Assembly (NCBI GenBank): GCA_035640715.1
Contig: DASQVO010000416.1
Span: 1-7,980, forward strand
Source: DASQVO01 sp035640715
GTDB taxonomy: Bacteria > Actinomycetota > Actinomycetes > Streptosporangiales > Streptosporangiaceae
DNA: 7,980 nucleotides
Reading direction: 5' to 3'
A program made the position numbers and the translations under genes. Numbering within the stretch: position 1 is the first letter of the stretch; each line of letters begins with the position of its first letter. Positions 1-5,913 of this stretch are shown piece by piece. The notes under the pieces are model-generated. The model did no database searches, was not told the DNA's origin, and saw nothing but the letters and a program-made list of their open reading frames with translations.

Positions 1-296
1 TCGCCGACCGCCGTCGCGGCGCGCAGGAACGCCGTTCCGTACAGCGGCCCGGACGCGCCCCCCACCGTCGAGATCAGGGTCACGGCCACGAGTTTCAGTA
101 CCGCGCCGGGCGTCATCTCCGGGTCGGCGTCCAGCTTCGCCAGCACGGCCTGGAAACCCCGGTGCAGGTTCTCGCCGTGATCGCCGTCCCCGATCTCGCG
201 GTCGAGGCGCGTCAGCTCGGCACGCTGCTCCGCGATGGCCGCCGCTGCCAACCGGATCGACGCGGCCACGCCTGGGCCGTCGCAGCCGTTGCTCAC
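1..296 (-). CDS. dhaL: Dihydroxyacetone kinase subunit DhaL (N-terminal part; gene runs off the window)
   Basis: DhaL is the nucleotide-binding subunit of dihydroxyacetone kinase. It passes a phosphoryl group to dihydroxyacetone held by DhaK, giving dihydroxyacetone phosphate for glycolysis. I translated 98 complete codons from a GTG at 296. The family signature LDREIGDGDHGEN is at residues 31-43; Asp32, Asp37 and Asp39 correspond to the residues that bind the two Mg2+ ions and ADP. A second conserved block, GGASGPLYGT, is at 79-88. The family is usually about 210 residues, so roughly the second half lies beyond position 1. The GTG overlaps the dhaK stop by 4 nt (GTGA), which implies translational coupling. 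Separate K and L subunits are typical of the PTS-dependent type, whose DhaM phosphodonor might lie downstream outside the window (inference). An ATP-using two-subunit kinase is the alternative. Confidence 0.93.
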   Translation of the reverse strand, partial: MSNGCDGPGVAASIRLAAAAIAEQRAELTRLDREIGDGDHGENLHRGFQAVLAKLDADPEMTPGAVLKLVAVTLISTVGGASGPLYGTAFLRAATAVG

Positions 297-1294
297 ATTC
301 CCCACCGTAGCGCGGCGGTATGTACCGGCGCGTCCCACAGGTGCGTCAGCTCATCGTCGAGCCGCAGCAGTGTCATCGACATTCCCTGCATCTCCAGGCT
401 TGTGACGTAGTTGCCGACCAGCGACCTGCTGATCTCGATTCCCCGCTCACCGAGCAGGCGGGCGGCGATCCCGAAGGCGAGGTAGAGCTCGAGCAGCGGC
501 GTCCCGCCCATGCCGTTGACGATCAGCAGCGTCCGGTCGCCGCGCTGGAAGGGCAGGTCGCTGATGACCGGGCCCAGCAGGTCGGCCACGATGCCGTCGG
601 CGGGCTCCATCGGGATGCGGCGGCGGCCGGGTTCACCGTGGATGCCGATGCCCATCTCTATCTCGTCGTCGGGCAGGCTGAAGCTGGGCTCACCGGAATG
701 CGGCACCGTGCAGGCGGTCAGGGCGACGCCCATCGAGCGGACGTTGGAGATCACCCGCTGGGCTATCGCGGTGACCGCAGCGAGATCGTCACCGCGGGCA
801 GCCGCCGCGCCGGCGATCTTTTCCAGCGGCACCGTTCCGCCAACCCCGCGCCGACCCGCTGTGTAGGTCGAGTCCTCCACGGCGACGTCGTCGTTGATCA
901 CCACGGACGACACGTCGATCCCCTCGGCGCCCGCCAGCTCGGCGGCGGTCTCGAAGTTCAGCACGTCGCCGGTGTAGTTCTTCACGATGTTCAGGACCCC
1001 GCGGCCCCCGTCCACCGCCTGGGTGGCCGCCAGCACCGCGTCCGGAGTGGGCGAGGTGAAGACCGCCCCGGGCACCGCGGCGTCGAGCATGCCCGCGCCG
1101 ACGAAGCCGCTGTGCAGCGGCTCGTGCCCGGAGCCACCACCCGAGAGGACGGCTACCTTGCCGGATACGGGCGCGTCAGCCCGCACGATGTAGTCAGGCC
1201 CGAGGTTCACACGGACGAGATCGCGATGCGCGGCCGCAAATCCACCCAGCGCCTCGGAAACGACGCTGGCCGGGTCGTTAATGATCTTCTTCAC
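293..1294 (-). CDS. dhaK: Dihydroxyacetone kinase substrate-binding subunit DhaK
   Basis: DhaK binds dihydroxyacetone covalently as a hemiaminal on a histidine and presents it to DhaL for phosphorylation in the cytoplasm. The 333-residue product has the family's usual length. Counting from the GTG at 1294, GGGSGHEP is at 52-59 with His57, KNYTGD at 105-110 with Asp110, and GIGIHGEPG at 215-223 with His219. These match the three active-site residues of the E. coli enzyme (His56, Asp109, His218). The C-terminus holds the conserved stretch GNYVTSLEMQGMSMTLLRLD and a DAPV block. A TTG one codon upstream (1297) is possible, but it sits only 1-2 nt from the ribosome-binding site, so the GTG at 1294 is preferred. 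It is coupled to dhaL by a 4-nt overlap. All catalytic residues are present, so the kinase looks functional. Confidence 0.96.
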   Translation of the reverse strand: MKKIINDPASVVSEALGGFAAAHRDLVRVNLGPDYIVRADAPVSGKVAVLSGGGSGHEPLHSGFVGAGMLDAAVPGAVFTSPTPDAVLAATQAVDGGRGVLNIVKNYTGDVLNFETAAELAGAEGIDVSSVVINDDVAVEDSTYTAGRRGVGGTVPLEKIAGAAAARGDDLAAVTAIAQRVISNVRSMGVALTACTVPHSGEPSFSLPDDEIEMGIGIHGEPGRRRIPMEPADGIVADLLGPVISDLPFQRGDRTLLIVNGMGGTPLLELYLAFGIAARLLGERGIEISRSLVGNYVTSLEMQGMSMTLLRLDDELTHLWDAPVHTAALRWGM

Positions 1295-1298
1295 CAAG

Positions 1299-1304
1299 AC
1301 CTCC
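1299..1304 (-). promoter_or_regulatory. Ribosome-binding site of dhaK
   Basis: The minus strand reads GGAGGT here, 4 nt before the GTG at 1294. It decides between the two adjacent starts, because the TTG at 1297 would be only 1 nt from it. A hairpin (1313-1332) ends 8 nt upstream of this site. Confidence 0.7.
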
Positions 1305-1312
1305 GAAAGATG

Positions 1313-1332
1313 CCCCGGCCTTCAGGCCGGGG
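1313..1332. repeat. GC-rich hairpin resembling an IS200/IS605 (TnpB) element end
   Basis: CCCCGGCC (1313-1320) and GGCCGGGG (1325-1332) form a perfect 8-bp stem closed by a TTCA loop; T1321-A1324 could also pair. On the plus strand the hairpin is followed by AGGA. From memory, this stem-loop plus GGAGGA pattern is common at the 3' end of IS200/IS605 elements in actinomycetes, where the TnpB-associated RNA ends. No tnpB coding sequence is found beside it, so it would be a solitary remnant or a dispersed repeat. It could equally be a terminator, or a structure in the dhaK leader. The hairpin itself is certain; the mobile-element link is inference. Confidence 0.5.
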
Positions 1333-1342
1333 AGGAATCCGG

Positions 1343-1361
1343 CGCCCCGCGTAGCGGGGCG
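1343..1361. terminator. Second GC-rich hairpin between the aldo/keto reductase and dhaK
   Basis: CGCCCCGC (1343-1350) pairs with GCGGGGCG (1354-1361) around a GTA loop, giving a perfect 8-bp stem. Reading along the minus strand it comes 18 nt after the ribbon-helix-helix remnant and just before the 1313-1332 hairpin. It has no T-run, so it is not a classic intrinsic terminator, but U-less hairpins are common at operon ends in GC-rich actinomycetes. It may instead belong to the same repeat-like unit as the neighbouring hairpin. Confidence 0.4.
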
Positions 1362-1378
1362 GGGAAAGACGATCGCCG

Positions 1379-1504
1379 TCAGGATGCCGACTCGGCTGCT
1401 GCGGGAGTGCCGCGTCCCGCCTCCAGGCGGTGCACGATCTCGGAATTGACGGACCGCCGGGCGGCCTTGGCCTGAGCCACCAGCCATTTCCGGCCACCGG
1501 GCCC
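1379..1504 (-). pseudogene. Remnant of a ribbon-helix-helix (Arc/FitA-like) antitoxin-type protein
   Basis: Between an in-frame TGA at 1507-1505 and the TGA at 1381-1379 the minus strand is open for 41 codons. It reads GPGGRKWLVAQAKAARR, then SVNSEIVHRLEAGRG and an Ala/Ser-rich end. RKWLVAQAKAARRSVNSEIVHRLE matches the two helices of small Arc/FitA-type DNA-binding proteins, in which a block like RSVNSEIV-RLE is highly conserved. The N-terminal DNA-contacting strand (typically an IRLP-like sequence) and a proper start are missing. The open stretch begins only 10 nt after the aldo/keto reductase stop, and no toxin gene follows; the two hairpins do. I therefore read it as the 3' end of a former antitoxin gene. 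A GTG inside it (1480) could give a 33-residue peptide, but that would lack the fold. Confidence 0.6.
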
Positions 1505-1516
1505 TCAGCTGTGAAG

Positions 1517-2518
1517 TTATTGCCAGGGCCGGCTGGACCTCGCGGCCCAGTAGGCGCCAGGCGGCTCAGCGAGATCGAGACCCGGCAGCTCAGTGACGGC
1601 GAGCGCGGCCAGGTTTGCCCGCAGCTGGCCGGGTGTCACCGCTCCCGACAGCACCACGCTGGCCCACGGATTGGCCAGTGCCGCCGCGATCGCGATCGCG
1701 TCCACCGTCACATCCCTGGCCTGGGCGAGCGTCGTCAGCTGGGCCGGCGTGCCCGCCGGATCGCCGCCGGGAGCCAGGCGCCCGTTGGCAAGGGCCTCCT
1801 TGATCACGATGGTCCATCCCGCAGCGGCGGCCTCGGCCGCGGCGGCGCTGACCGACGGCTCGAGAAGATTCCACGTCACCTGGGCGAGACTGAACACTGG
1901 CTGCCCGTCCACGGTCGCCTCCAGCGCACGGCGCAGGGTATCCGCCTGCCCGGGGCCGCTGGTCGTGACGCCGACGATGACGCCCTCGGTCTGCAGGCCG
2001 GCGAGCGCGGCCAGCAGCCTGAAGTCGTCCAGCAGTCCGGACTCGGTGGTCAGAGAGTGCACCTGGTACAGCGCGAGCCGGTCGCCCAGAAACGCCCTGG
2101 ACTCGGCGAACTGGGCGTTGAACATGGCCAGCGAGTGCTCCTTGACCTCGTGCCGCTCGACGTCCATCTGCCAGCCGCCGGTGTACCGGTAGCCCCACTT
2201 GGAACCGGCGACAGCGTCAGGGTGGTCGCGGTCAGCCAGCCAGGCGCCGAGGAACTCCTCGGCCCTGCCGTAGGACCGGGCCGCGTCGAAGTACCTGATC
2301 CCGGCGTCATAGGCGGCATCGAGCATGGCGAACGTGCGGGCCTGCATCCCGGTGACGCTGCGGTCGGGCAGGTCGCCGGCTCGTCCGGTGGTGATGTAGG
2401 CGGGGCGGCCGAGCGCCGCGAGCCCCAGGCCGATCCGCGACACCACTGGGCCGCCGCGGGCCAGCCTCGCGACCGGCATGCGGGGCTTCCCGGGGTCATC
2501 GCTGGACACAGCAGACAC
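1517..2518 (-). CDS. Aldo/keto reductase
   Basis: A 333-residue NAD(P)H-dependent oxidoreductase of the (beta/alpha)8-barrel aldo/keto reductase superfamily, likely cytoplasmic. The catalytic tetrad is visible: Asp78 and Tyr83 in FDAARSYGRAEEFLG, Lys107 in GSKWGY and His154 in LYQVHS. Near the C-terminus, WASVVLSGAVTPGQLRANL has the look of the cofactor-binding region. The overall pattern (LGLAALGRP near the start, WNLLEPS and IVIKEALANGRL later) resembles an actinobacterial subgroup annotated only as aldo/keto reductase, so the substrate cannot be named. The start is GTG at 2518, with only a weak GGCGGCGG-like ribosome-binding site. An ATG at codon 14 is an alternative, and homology seems to begin around codon 14-20. 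It starts 33 nt after the membrane-protein gene and may be cotranscribed with it. The stop is TAA at 1519-1517. Confidence 0.92.
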   Translation of the reverse strand: MSAVSSDDPGKPRMPVARLARGGPVVSRIGLGLAALGRPAYITTGRAGDLPDRSVTGMQARTFAMLDAAYDAGIRYFDAARSYGRAEEFLGAWLADRDHPDAVAGSKWGYRYTGGWQMDVERHEVKEHSLAMFNAQFAESRAFLGDRLALYQVHSLTTESGLLDDFRLLAALAGLQTEGVIVGVTTSGPGQADTLRRALEATVDGQPVFSLAQVTWNLLEPSVSAAAAEAAAAGWTIVIKEALANGRLAPGGDPAGTPAQLTTLAQARDVTVDAIAIAAALANPWASVVLSGAVTPGQLRANLAALAVTELPGLDLAEPPGAYWAARSSRPWQ

Positions 2519-2551
2519 GGTACCGCCGCCGGGAACGAGCGCGCGCGTACC

Positions 2552-3985
2552 TCAGCCGCAAGCCGATAGGCCCCCGGGACACGGATACCTGGACATCAAG
2601 CTGGGCGAGGTAACGCAACTTGACTGCACTCGCCTATGGCTGCTCGCTGGCGCAGGCCGGGACATCTGCTTGCCGCGCGAGGTCGAGTTCCTCGCCAATA
2701 ATCTGAGTTCCGCAGCGCTCGACGGCTCTGCGGCAGTATGAGCGGGGGCCAGAAGGATCGCTACGGTGAACGCGATGACCAGGCCCAGCCGGAGCTGCCC
2801 GAGCAGTGCGCTGTCCTTTGTCAGCGCATGGACTGCGGTCAGCGCGATAAACGACGTCACGGTCCACAGCGGGACTGGGCGGCGCGGCCTCAGCACGTCC
2901 CAGAGCAGCGCGCCCAGCAAGACCCCCGCGGTGTAATACCCGTGGTCCGCCGGGTCGAGCGCGATGCGGGCACCGACGCCGAGCAAGATCACCGCTGGCC
3001 AGCGACCTCGCCACACCGCGGCTGCCGCGAGCACCCAGCCGATGAGAAGCTGGGCGGGCCGGTCCCATGACGGCGTGCGCGGGTCTTTGACCCCGAGCGC
3101 GCGCAGCGCCGATCCGGGCATGTTCCTGATCGTGTAGTGCATGGCGGCCACCGTATTGTGGTCGGCTATGGCGAACGGCAGCCAGGCCACGGCGAGCGCG
3201 GCAAGCATGCTGGCGGCCGCCCGCCCCCATGCCCGGACCGGCAGCATAAGCAGAAGCGGCAGGAAAACGAGCGCCCAGGGCTTTGAGTCGGTGGCCAGTC
3301 CCACGCACAAGCCCGTGAGAACCGGCCGGCCCGCAATGGCTGCCCGGACGGCGAGCACGGTCAGGACCAGGGCGACAGCATCGTCAAGATGCGCGAACGT
3401 GACGGCAAGCTCAACCCAGCCGACGAGGAAGACCGCTCCGCCGGCGAGGAAGGTCAAGCGGAGCGCGACCGGCCGCTGGCCAAGAACAGGGCGGACGATG
3501 AGCGCGATCTGCATCAGGGCGTGGACCAGGTACAGGCCCGCTACGGTCAGCACAACCTCGGTCACAAACACCCCTTGATGCGGACCGAGATGACGTAGGC
3601 CCTGCGTGATGACGAAGGCCACCGGGCCGATCTGAAGCTGCGGGTAGTTGGCGTAAAGGTGCAGGCCGCCAGGGAGCGCCCGGGGGCTCGGGGCACCATC
3701 GAACAGCAGCGCGCTGCCCGTAGTAAAGAAATGCCAGGCCATGCCGCCGCCCCGGGAAAAATGCACGAACCAGGCCAGCGTCCAGCAGCCCAGAACCACC
3801 AGGTACCAGTAACGGGCCCAGTAGCCGGCTAGGCGCGTGCCGAGCCGGGGATTCCCTCCCGCAGGTCCGGGTACATGGCTGTCGTCTTCTGGCAGGCCCT
3901 GCCGCCGAGAGACTGAAGATCCAGAGGTGTCCCGCACCCGTCTATCTTGCCCGCGACGAGACAGCTGCGGGCCCTGTTGCCACAC
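2552..3985 (-). CDS. Multi-pass membrane protein, possibly a GT-C/DUF2029-type glycosyltransferase
   Basis: Up to 477 residues. Counting from 3985, hydrophobic stretches near residues 60-76, 140-164, 176-196, 203-218, 221-232, 237-250, 257-273, 311-325, 329-342, 351-364, 372-388 and 399-413 suggest about 10-12 membrane helices. Conserved-looking polar motifs are YANYPQLQIGP (111-121), AHLDDA (199-204), and DSKPWALVFLPLLL (233-246). The SKPWA motif and overall layout recall polyprenol-phosphate-sugar glycosyltransferases of the GT87/DUF2029 kind, but I cannot assign donor or acceptor. The start is uncertain: GTG at 3985 lies inside a terminator-like hairpin and has no good ribosome-binding site, so the GTG at 3937 (461 residues) may be the true start. 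The last ~64 residues are hydrophilic, Ser/Arg-rich and use codons rare in such genomes (AGA at 428, TTA at 429, several AGG), unlike the body of the gene. Confidence 0.75.
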   Translation of the reverse strand: MWQQGPQLSRRGQDRRVRDTSGSSVSRRQGLPEDDSHVPGPAGGNPRLGTRLAGYWARYWYLVVLGCWTLAWFVHFSRGGGMAWHFFTTGSALLFDGAPSPRALPGGLHLYANYPQLQIGPVAFVITQGLRHLGPHQGVFVTEVVLTVAGLYLVHALMQIALIVRPVLGQRPVALRLTFLAGGAVFLVGWVELAVTFAHLDDAVALVLTVLAVRAAIAGRPVLTGLCVGLATDSKPWALVFLPLLLMLPVRAWGRAAASMLAALAVAWLPFAIADHNTVAAMHYTIRNMPGSALRALGVKDPRTPSWDRPAQLLIGWVLAAAAVWRGRWPAVILLGVGARIALDPADHGYYTAGVLLGALLWDVLRPRRPVPLWTVTSFIALTAVHALTKDSALLGQLRLGLVIAFTVAILLAPAHTAAEPSSAAELRLLARNSTSRGKQMSRPAPASSHRRVQSSCVTSPSLMSRYPCPGGLSACG

Positions 3986-3991
3986 AGGGCC
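3970..3991 (-). terminator. Hairpin after the F420-type oxidoreductase gene
   Basis: GGCCCTGT (3970-3977) and ACAGGGCC (3984-3991) form a perfect 8-bp stem with a 6-nt loop. It begins 25 nt after the oxidoreductase stop in that gene's direction, a normal terminator position. There is no T-run after it, as often in GC-rich actinomycetes. It overlaps the upstream-most GTG (3985) of the membrane-protein gene, which argues for that gene starting at 3937. Confidence 0.55.
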
Positions 3992-4016
3992 TAGGCAGCG
4001 TGCGGTGCCTTCGGAG

Positions 4017-4889
4017 TCAGAACTTGCCGGCAGCGGGGATGACTCGTTCGGCCATCAGTTCCAGCGGACGTAGCGAGCCGGCGCCGATGAGGGTGCCATG
4101 CGCGACCTGAATGCCACGTTCGGCCAGCTCGTGCAGGTGCTCGATCGTCTGCTCCACCCGTTCGCCACGCTCACCGAGATCGAAGCGCATCTGCGCGGTC
4201 TTTTCGATCTCGGTGTAGTCGCGGCCCTCGCTGGCGCAGTGCTCGCGCAGGACGTCGAGCTTGTGCGCCAGTTCGGGGGAGTCGAAGATGTTGCACGCGT
4301 CGGCGTAGCGGGCCACCAGCCGCAGCGTCTTCTTCTCCCCGGCACCGCCGATGAGGATGGGCGGATGCGGGCGGCTCAATGACTGCGGCGAGTTCAATGT
4401 GCGACCCAACTGGTAGTGCTTCCCGTCGAACGGGCCGTCGTCATCACTCCACATCTGCCGGCAGATGCGCAGCGCCTCCTCCAGCCGTTCGAACCGTTCC
4501 CCGATCGGCGGGAAGAACAGGCCCAGCCCACGCGCTTCCTCTTCGTTCCAGGCCGCCCCGATGCCCAGCATCGCGCGCCCACCGGAGAGGACATCGAGCG
4601 TCGTGACGGCCTTGGCCAGCAGTCCGGGCTCCCGGTAGACCACCGCTGTCACAACAGTGAGCAGCTTGACGCGGTCGGTCTTGGCGGCCAGCCAGCCCAG
4701 CGTGGTGTAAGCCTCGAGCATTTCGTGCTCCGGCGGCCCGATATGCCCGATCTGCCACACATGATCCATCACGCTGATCCGATCGACACCCGCCTGCTCC
4801 GCTTGCCGGGCCACCTCGCCCAAGCGCACCCGCAGCGAAGGCGGGCCACCCTCCCACGTGAAATCCGGGATATGCAGGCCCACCTTCAT
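4017..4889 (-). CDS. LLM-class (luciferase-like) F420-dependent oxidoreductase
   Basis: A 290-residue soluble TIM-barrel flavin/F420 enzyme of the luciferase-like monooxygenase family, near the family's usual length. Recognisable blocks are VMDHVWQI (40-47), EAYTTLGWLAAKTDRVKLL (59-77), SGGRAMLGIGAAWNEEEARG (102-121) and PPILIGGAGEKKTLRLVARY (176-195). This pattern is typical of the actinobacterial LLM-class F420-dependent oxidoreductases; use of F420 rather than FMN is inferred from family, and the substrate is unknown. The ATG at 4889 is well supported by AAGGAG at 4903-4898, 8 nt upstream. The stop is TGA at 4019-4017, followed by a terminator-like hairpin, so this is probably the end of its transcript. 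No neighbouring gene explains its substrate. Confidence 0.93.
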   Translation of the reverse strand: MKVGLHIPDFTWEGGPPSLRVRLGEVARQAEQAGVDRISVMDHVWQIGHIGPPEHEMLEAYTTLGWLAAKTDRVKLLTVVTAVVYREPGLLAKAVTTLDVLSGGRAMLGIGAAWNEEEARGLGLFFPPIGERFERLEEALRICRQMWSDDDGPFDGKHYQLGRTLNSPQSLSRPHPPILIGGAGEKKTLRLVARYADACNIFDSPELAHKLDVLREHCASEGRDYTEIEKTAQMRFDLGERGERVEQTIEHLHELAERGIQVAHGTLIGAGSLRPLELMAERVIPAAGKF

Positions 4890-4897
4890 CCGCCACG

Positions 4898-4903
4898 CTC
4901 CTT
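4898..4903 (-). promoter_or_regulatory. Ribosome-binding site of the F420-type oxidoreductase
   Basis: AAGGAG on the minus strand, 8 nt before the ATG at 4889. It fixes that start codon with confidence. Confidence 0.75.
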
Positions 4904-5050
4904 ACCGTCGGCCCCAGCTATCAACACCGAGCCACCACCCTCGAGGCGCTCTTCCCGAGGTTTGGTCGTCGGCTCGGCCGGCAGCATCCAGGGTCTCACC
5001 ACGTGCCCTGCACGGGCTCAGTGGGTCCGTGAGCGGCGGTGCTGGCCGAT

Positions 5051-5067
5051 GCCCGGCGATACCGGGC
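5051..5067 (-). terminator. Short hairpin downstream of vapC
   Basis: GCCCGG (5051-5056) pairs with CCGGGC (5062-5067) around a 5-nt loop, 54 nt after the vapC stop in that gene's direction. A 6-bp stem without a T-run is weak evidence for a terminator. In the rest of the 232-bp gap (4890-5121), apart from the oxidoreductase ribosome-binding site, I see no gene and no convincing promoter; the promoter of the oxidoreductase should nevertheless lie here. Confidence 0.3.
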
Positions 5068-5121
5068 TAGACGATAATTCGTGGCACTGTCGGGTCGACG
5101 CGAGCGATGTCATGGGGATCG

Positions 5122-5547
5122 CTATAGATCCGCGGGCAGGATGGTGAACACCCCGCCCTGCAGCGGCTTCACCGCACGGAAGTGCTTGTGGTCGAAGGTG
5201 AGTATCCGGGTGGTGCCGTAACGATCCGGTGCGGCCAGGATCATCGTGTGCGCGTCGGCGATGCCGAGTTTCAGGTCCGCATGCTGTCCGGCTAGCTTCT
5301 CGGCGCGCTCCGCGTCCTGCCTGGTAAACGCGGCGACCTGGTAGACGTCATTGGCGAGATCGCTGAGCAAGGTCAGTTCCGCGTGGATCCCGGCCCGGCT
5401 CATGAGCATGTAGTCGAGCTCGGCGACCACGAACGGGGAGACGACGAGGGTACCTGCCTCCGCATCCAGCAAGTCCCGCACCGCAGGGCCGTCGGGGTCT
5501 TCTTCGTCGTACGCGGCGAGCAGGCCGCTGGTATCGCAGATGATCAC
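5122..5547 (-). CDS. vapC: VapC-type toxin (PIN-domain ribonuclease)
   Basis: A 141-residue PIN-domain protein, the usual size for a VapC toxin. Such toxins are Mg2+-dependent endoribonucleases that cut tRNA or rRNA when their antitoxin is lost. The acidic active-site residues are in place: Asp5 in MIICDTSGLL, Glu43 in FVVAELDYML, Asp98 in LGIADAHTMILA and Asp119 in ILTFDHKHF. It therefore looks catalytically intact. The GTG start at 5547 overlaps the vapB stop by 4 nt (GTGA), the classic coupled arrangement in which antitoxin is made first. Regulation is probably by the VapBC complex binding the vapB promoter (known for the family). The RNA target cannot be told from the sequence. Confidence 0.94.
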   Translation of the reverse strand: MIICDTSGLLAAYDEEDPDGPAVRDLLDAEAGTLVVSPFVVAELDYMLMSRAGIHAELTLLSDLANDVYQVAAFTRQDAERAEKLAGQHADLKLGIADAHTMILAAPDRYGTTRILTFDHKHFRAVKPLQGGVFTILPADL

Positions 5548-5771
5548 AGCTCGCCGAAGCCCTCGGCCAGCACTTCGTCCACCTTGCGGGCCAGGCCCGG
5601 CTCATTGAACCTGATTGTCCCCCAGTGCCCGCGCCGGCGGGGGAGCACCGCCTCGGTGCGCTGTTCGATGGCGGCGCGGATGAACTCGGCCTCCGACTGG
5701 CCTGAGCGCCGGGCGGCTTCCGCAAGTCGTTGCTTGGTGTTCTCCGGAAGGTACACGGTCGTCTTTACCAT
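5544..5771 (-). CDS. vapB: VapB-type ribbon-helix-helix antitoxin
   Basis: A 75-residue antitoxin that would neutralise the adjacent VapC and repress its own operon. The N-terminus KTTVYLPENTKQRLAEAARR followed by SGQSEAEFIRAAIEQR fits a CopG/Arc-like ribbon-helix-helix fold: strand at residues 3-8, helices about 9-22 and 26-38. The C-terminal part (GHWGTIRFNEPGLARKVDEV) would be the toxin-binding tail. The ATG at 5771 is the only start that includes the strand. No ribosome-binding site is seen upstream; instead a TACCAT hexamer sits where a -10 box would be for leaderless transcription. The gene ends in a 4-nt overlap with vapC. Confidence 0.92.
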   Translation of the reverse strand: MVKTTVYLPENTKQRLAEAARRSGQSEAEFIRAAIEQRTEAVLPRRRGHWGTIRFNEPGLARKVDEVLAEGFGEL

Positions 5772-5783
5772 ACATATATGGTA
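5766..5783. promoter_or_regulatory. Candidate VapB/VapBC operator covering the vapB start codon
   Basis: Inverted repeat TACCATA (5766-5772), CATA spacer, TATGGTA (5777-5783): perfect 7-bp arms in an AT-rich island within GC-rich DNA. The vapB start codon (5771-5769) lies inside one arm. Ribbon-helix-helix antitoxins typically bind such short palindromes at their own promoters, so autoregulation is likely. Binding itself is inference. Confidence 0.6.
5778..5783 (-). promoter_or_regulatory. Possible -10 box of vapBC (leaderless)
   Basis: TACCAT on the minus strand fits the TANNNT pattern of actinobacterial -10 boxes. It lies 6 nt before the vapB ATG, so transcription would begin at or next to the A of the ATG. 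The lack of any ribosome-binding site agrees with a leaderless mRNA. No good -35 box is seen at 16-18 nt spacing. Confidence 0.4.
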
Positions 5784-5811
5784 CAGGTAGTGGCTGGCAG
5801 TCCATGGCAGG

Positions 5812-5840
5812 TTGACGGGAATCCGATTTTATTTTAATGC
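5812..5840 (+). promoter_or_regulatory. Putative icmF promoter
   Basis: TTGACG (5812-5817) is a good -35 match. It is followed by an AT-rich run with possible -10 boxes, TAATGC at 5835-5840 (17-nt spacing) or TTTAAT at 5833-5838 (15-nt spacing). Neither -10 is perfect. The site is 70-100 bp before the icmF start and in the right orientation. A nearby CCAA-ATA-TTGG inverted repeat (5841-5851) could be a regulator site. Confidence 0.35.
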
Positions 5841-5901
5841 CCAAATATTGGTCGCCCAAGGGCCCCGGGGCTGCGTGCCTGGCCTGGTGCCCGCCGGTTC
5901 C

Positions 5902-5907
5902 GGGAGG
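5902..5907 (+). promoter_or_regulatory. Ribosome-binding site of icmF
   Basis: GGGAGG, 6 nt before the GTG at 5914. It selects this start over in-frame GTG codons at 5875 and 5887, which lack such a site. Confidence 0.65.
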
Positions 5908-5913
5908 GTTCCT

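Noticed and set aside
320..1354. Long plus-strand open frame opposite dhaK
   Set aside because: DhaK on the other strand has all active-site residues; the antisense product is low-complexity and unrecognisable.
1430..2569. Long plus-strand open frame (379 codons) opposite the aldo/keto reductase
   Set aside because: It is antisense to a gene with an intact catalytic tetrad, and its product is Gly/Arg-rich with no recognisable domain. Long antisense frames are expected in very GC-rich DNA.
2478..2741. Plus-strand frame ending in a fairly protein-like stretch opposite the membrane-protein tail
   Set aside because: The start lies inside the aldo/keto reductase gene, there is no ribosome-binding site and I recognise no family. 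The atypical tail is reported instead as a finding.
5772..5913. Cobalamin riboswitch before the B12-dependent mutase
   Set aside because: The gap is only 142 bp, part of it is vapB control DNA, and I see no B12-box-like motif or the expected set of stems.
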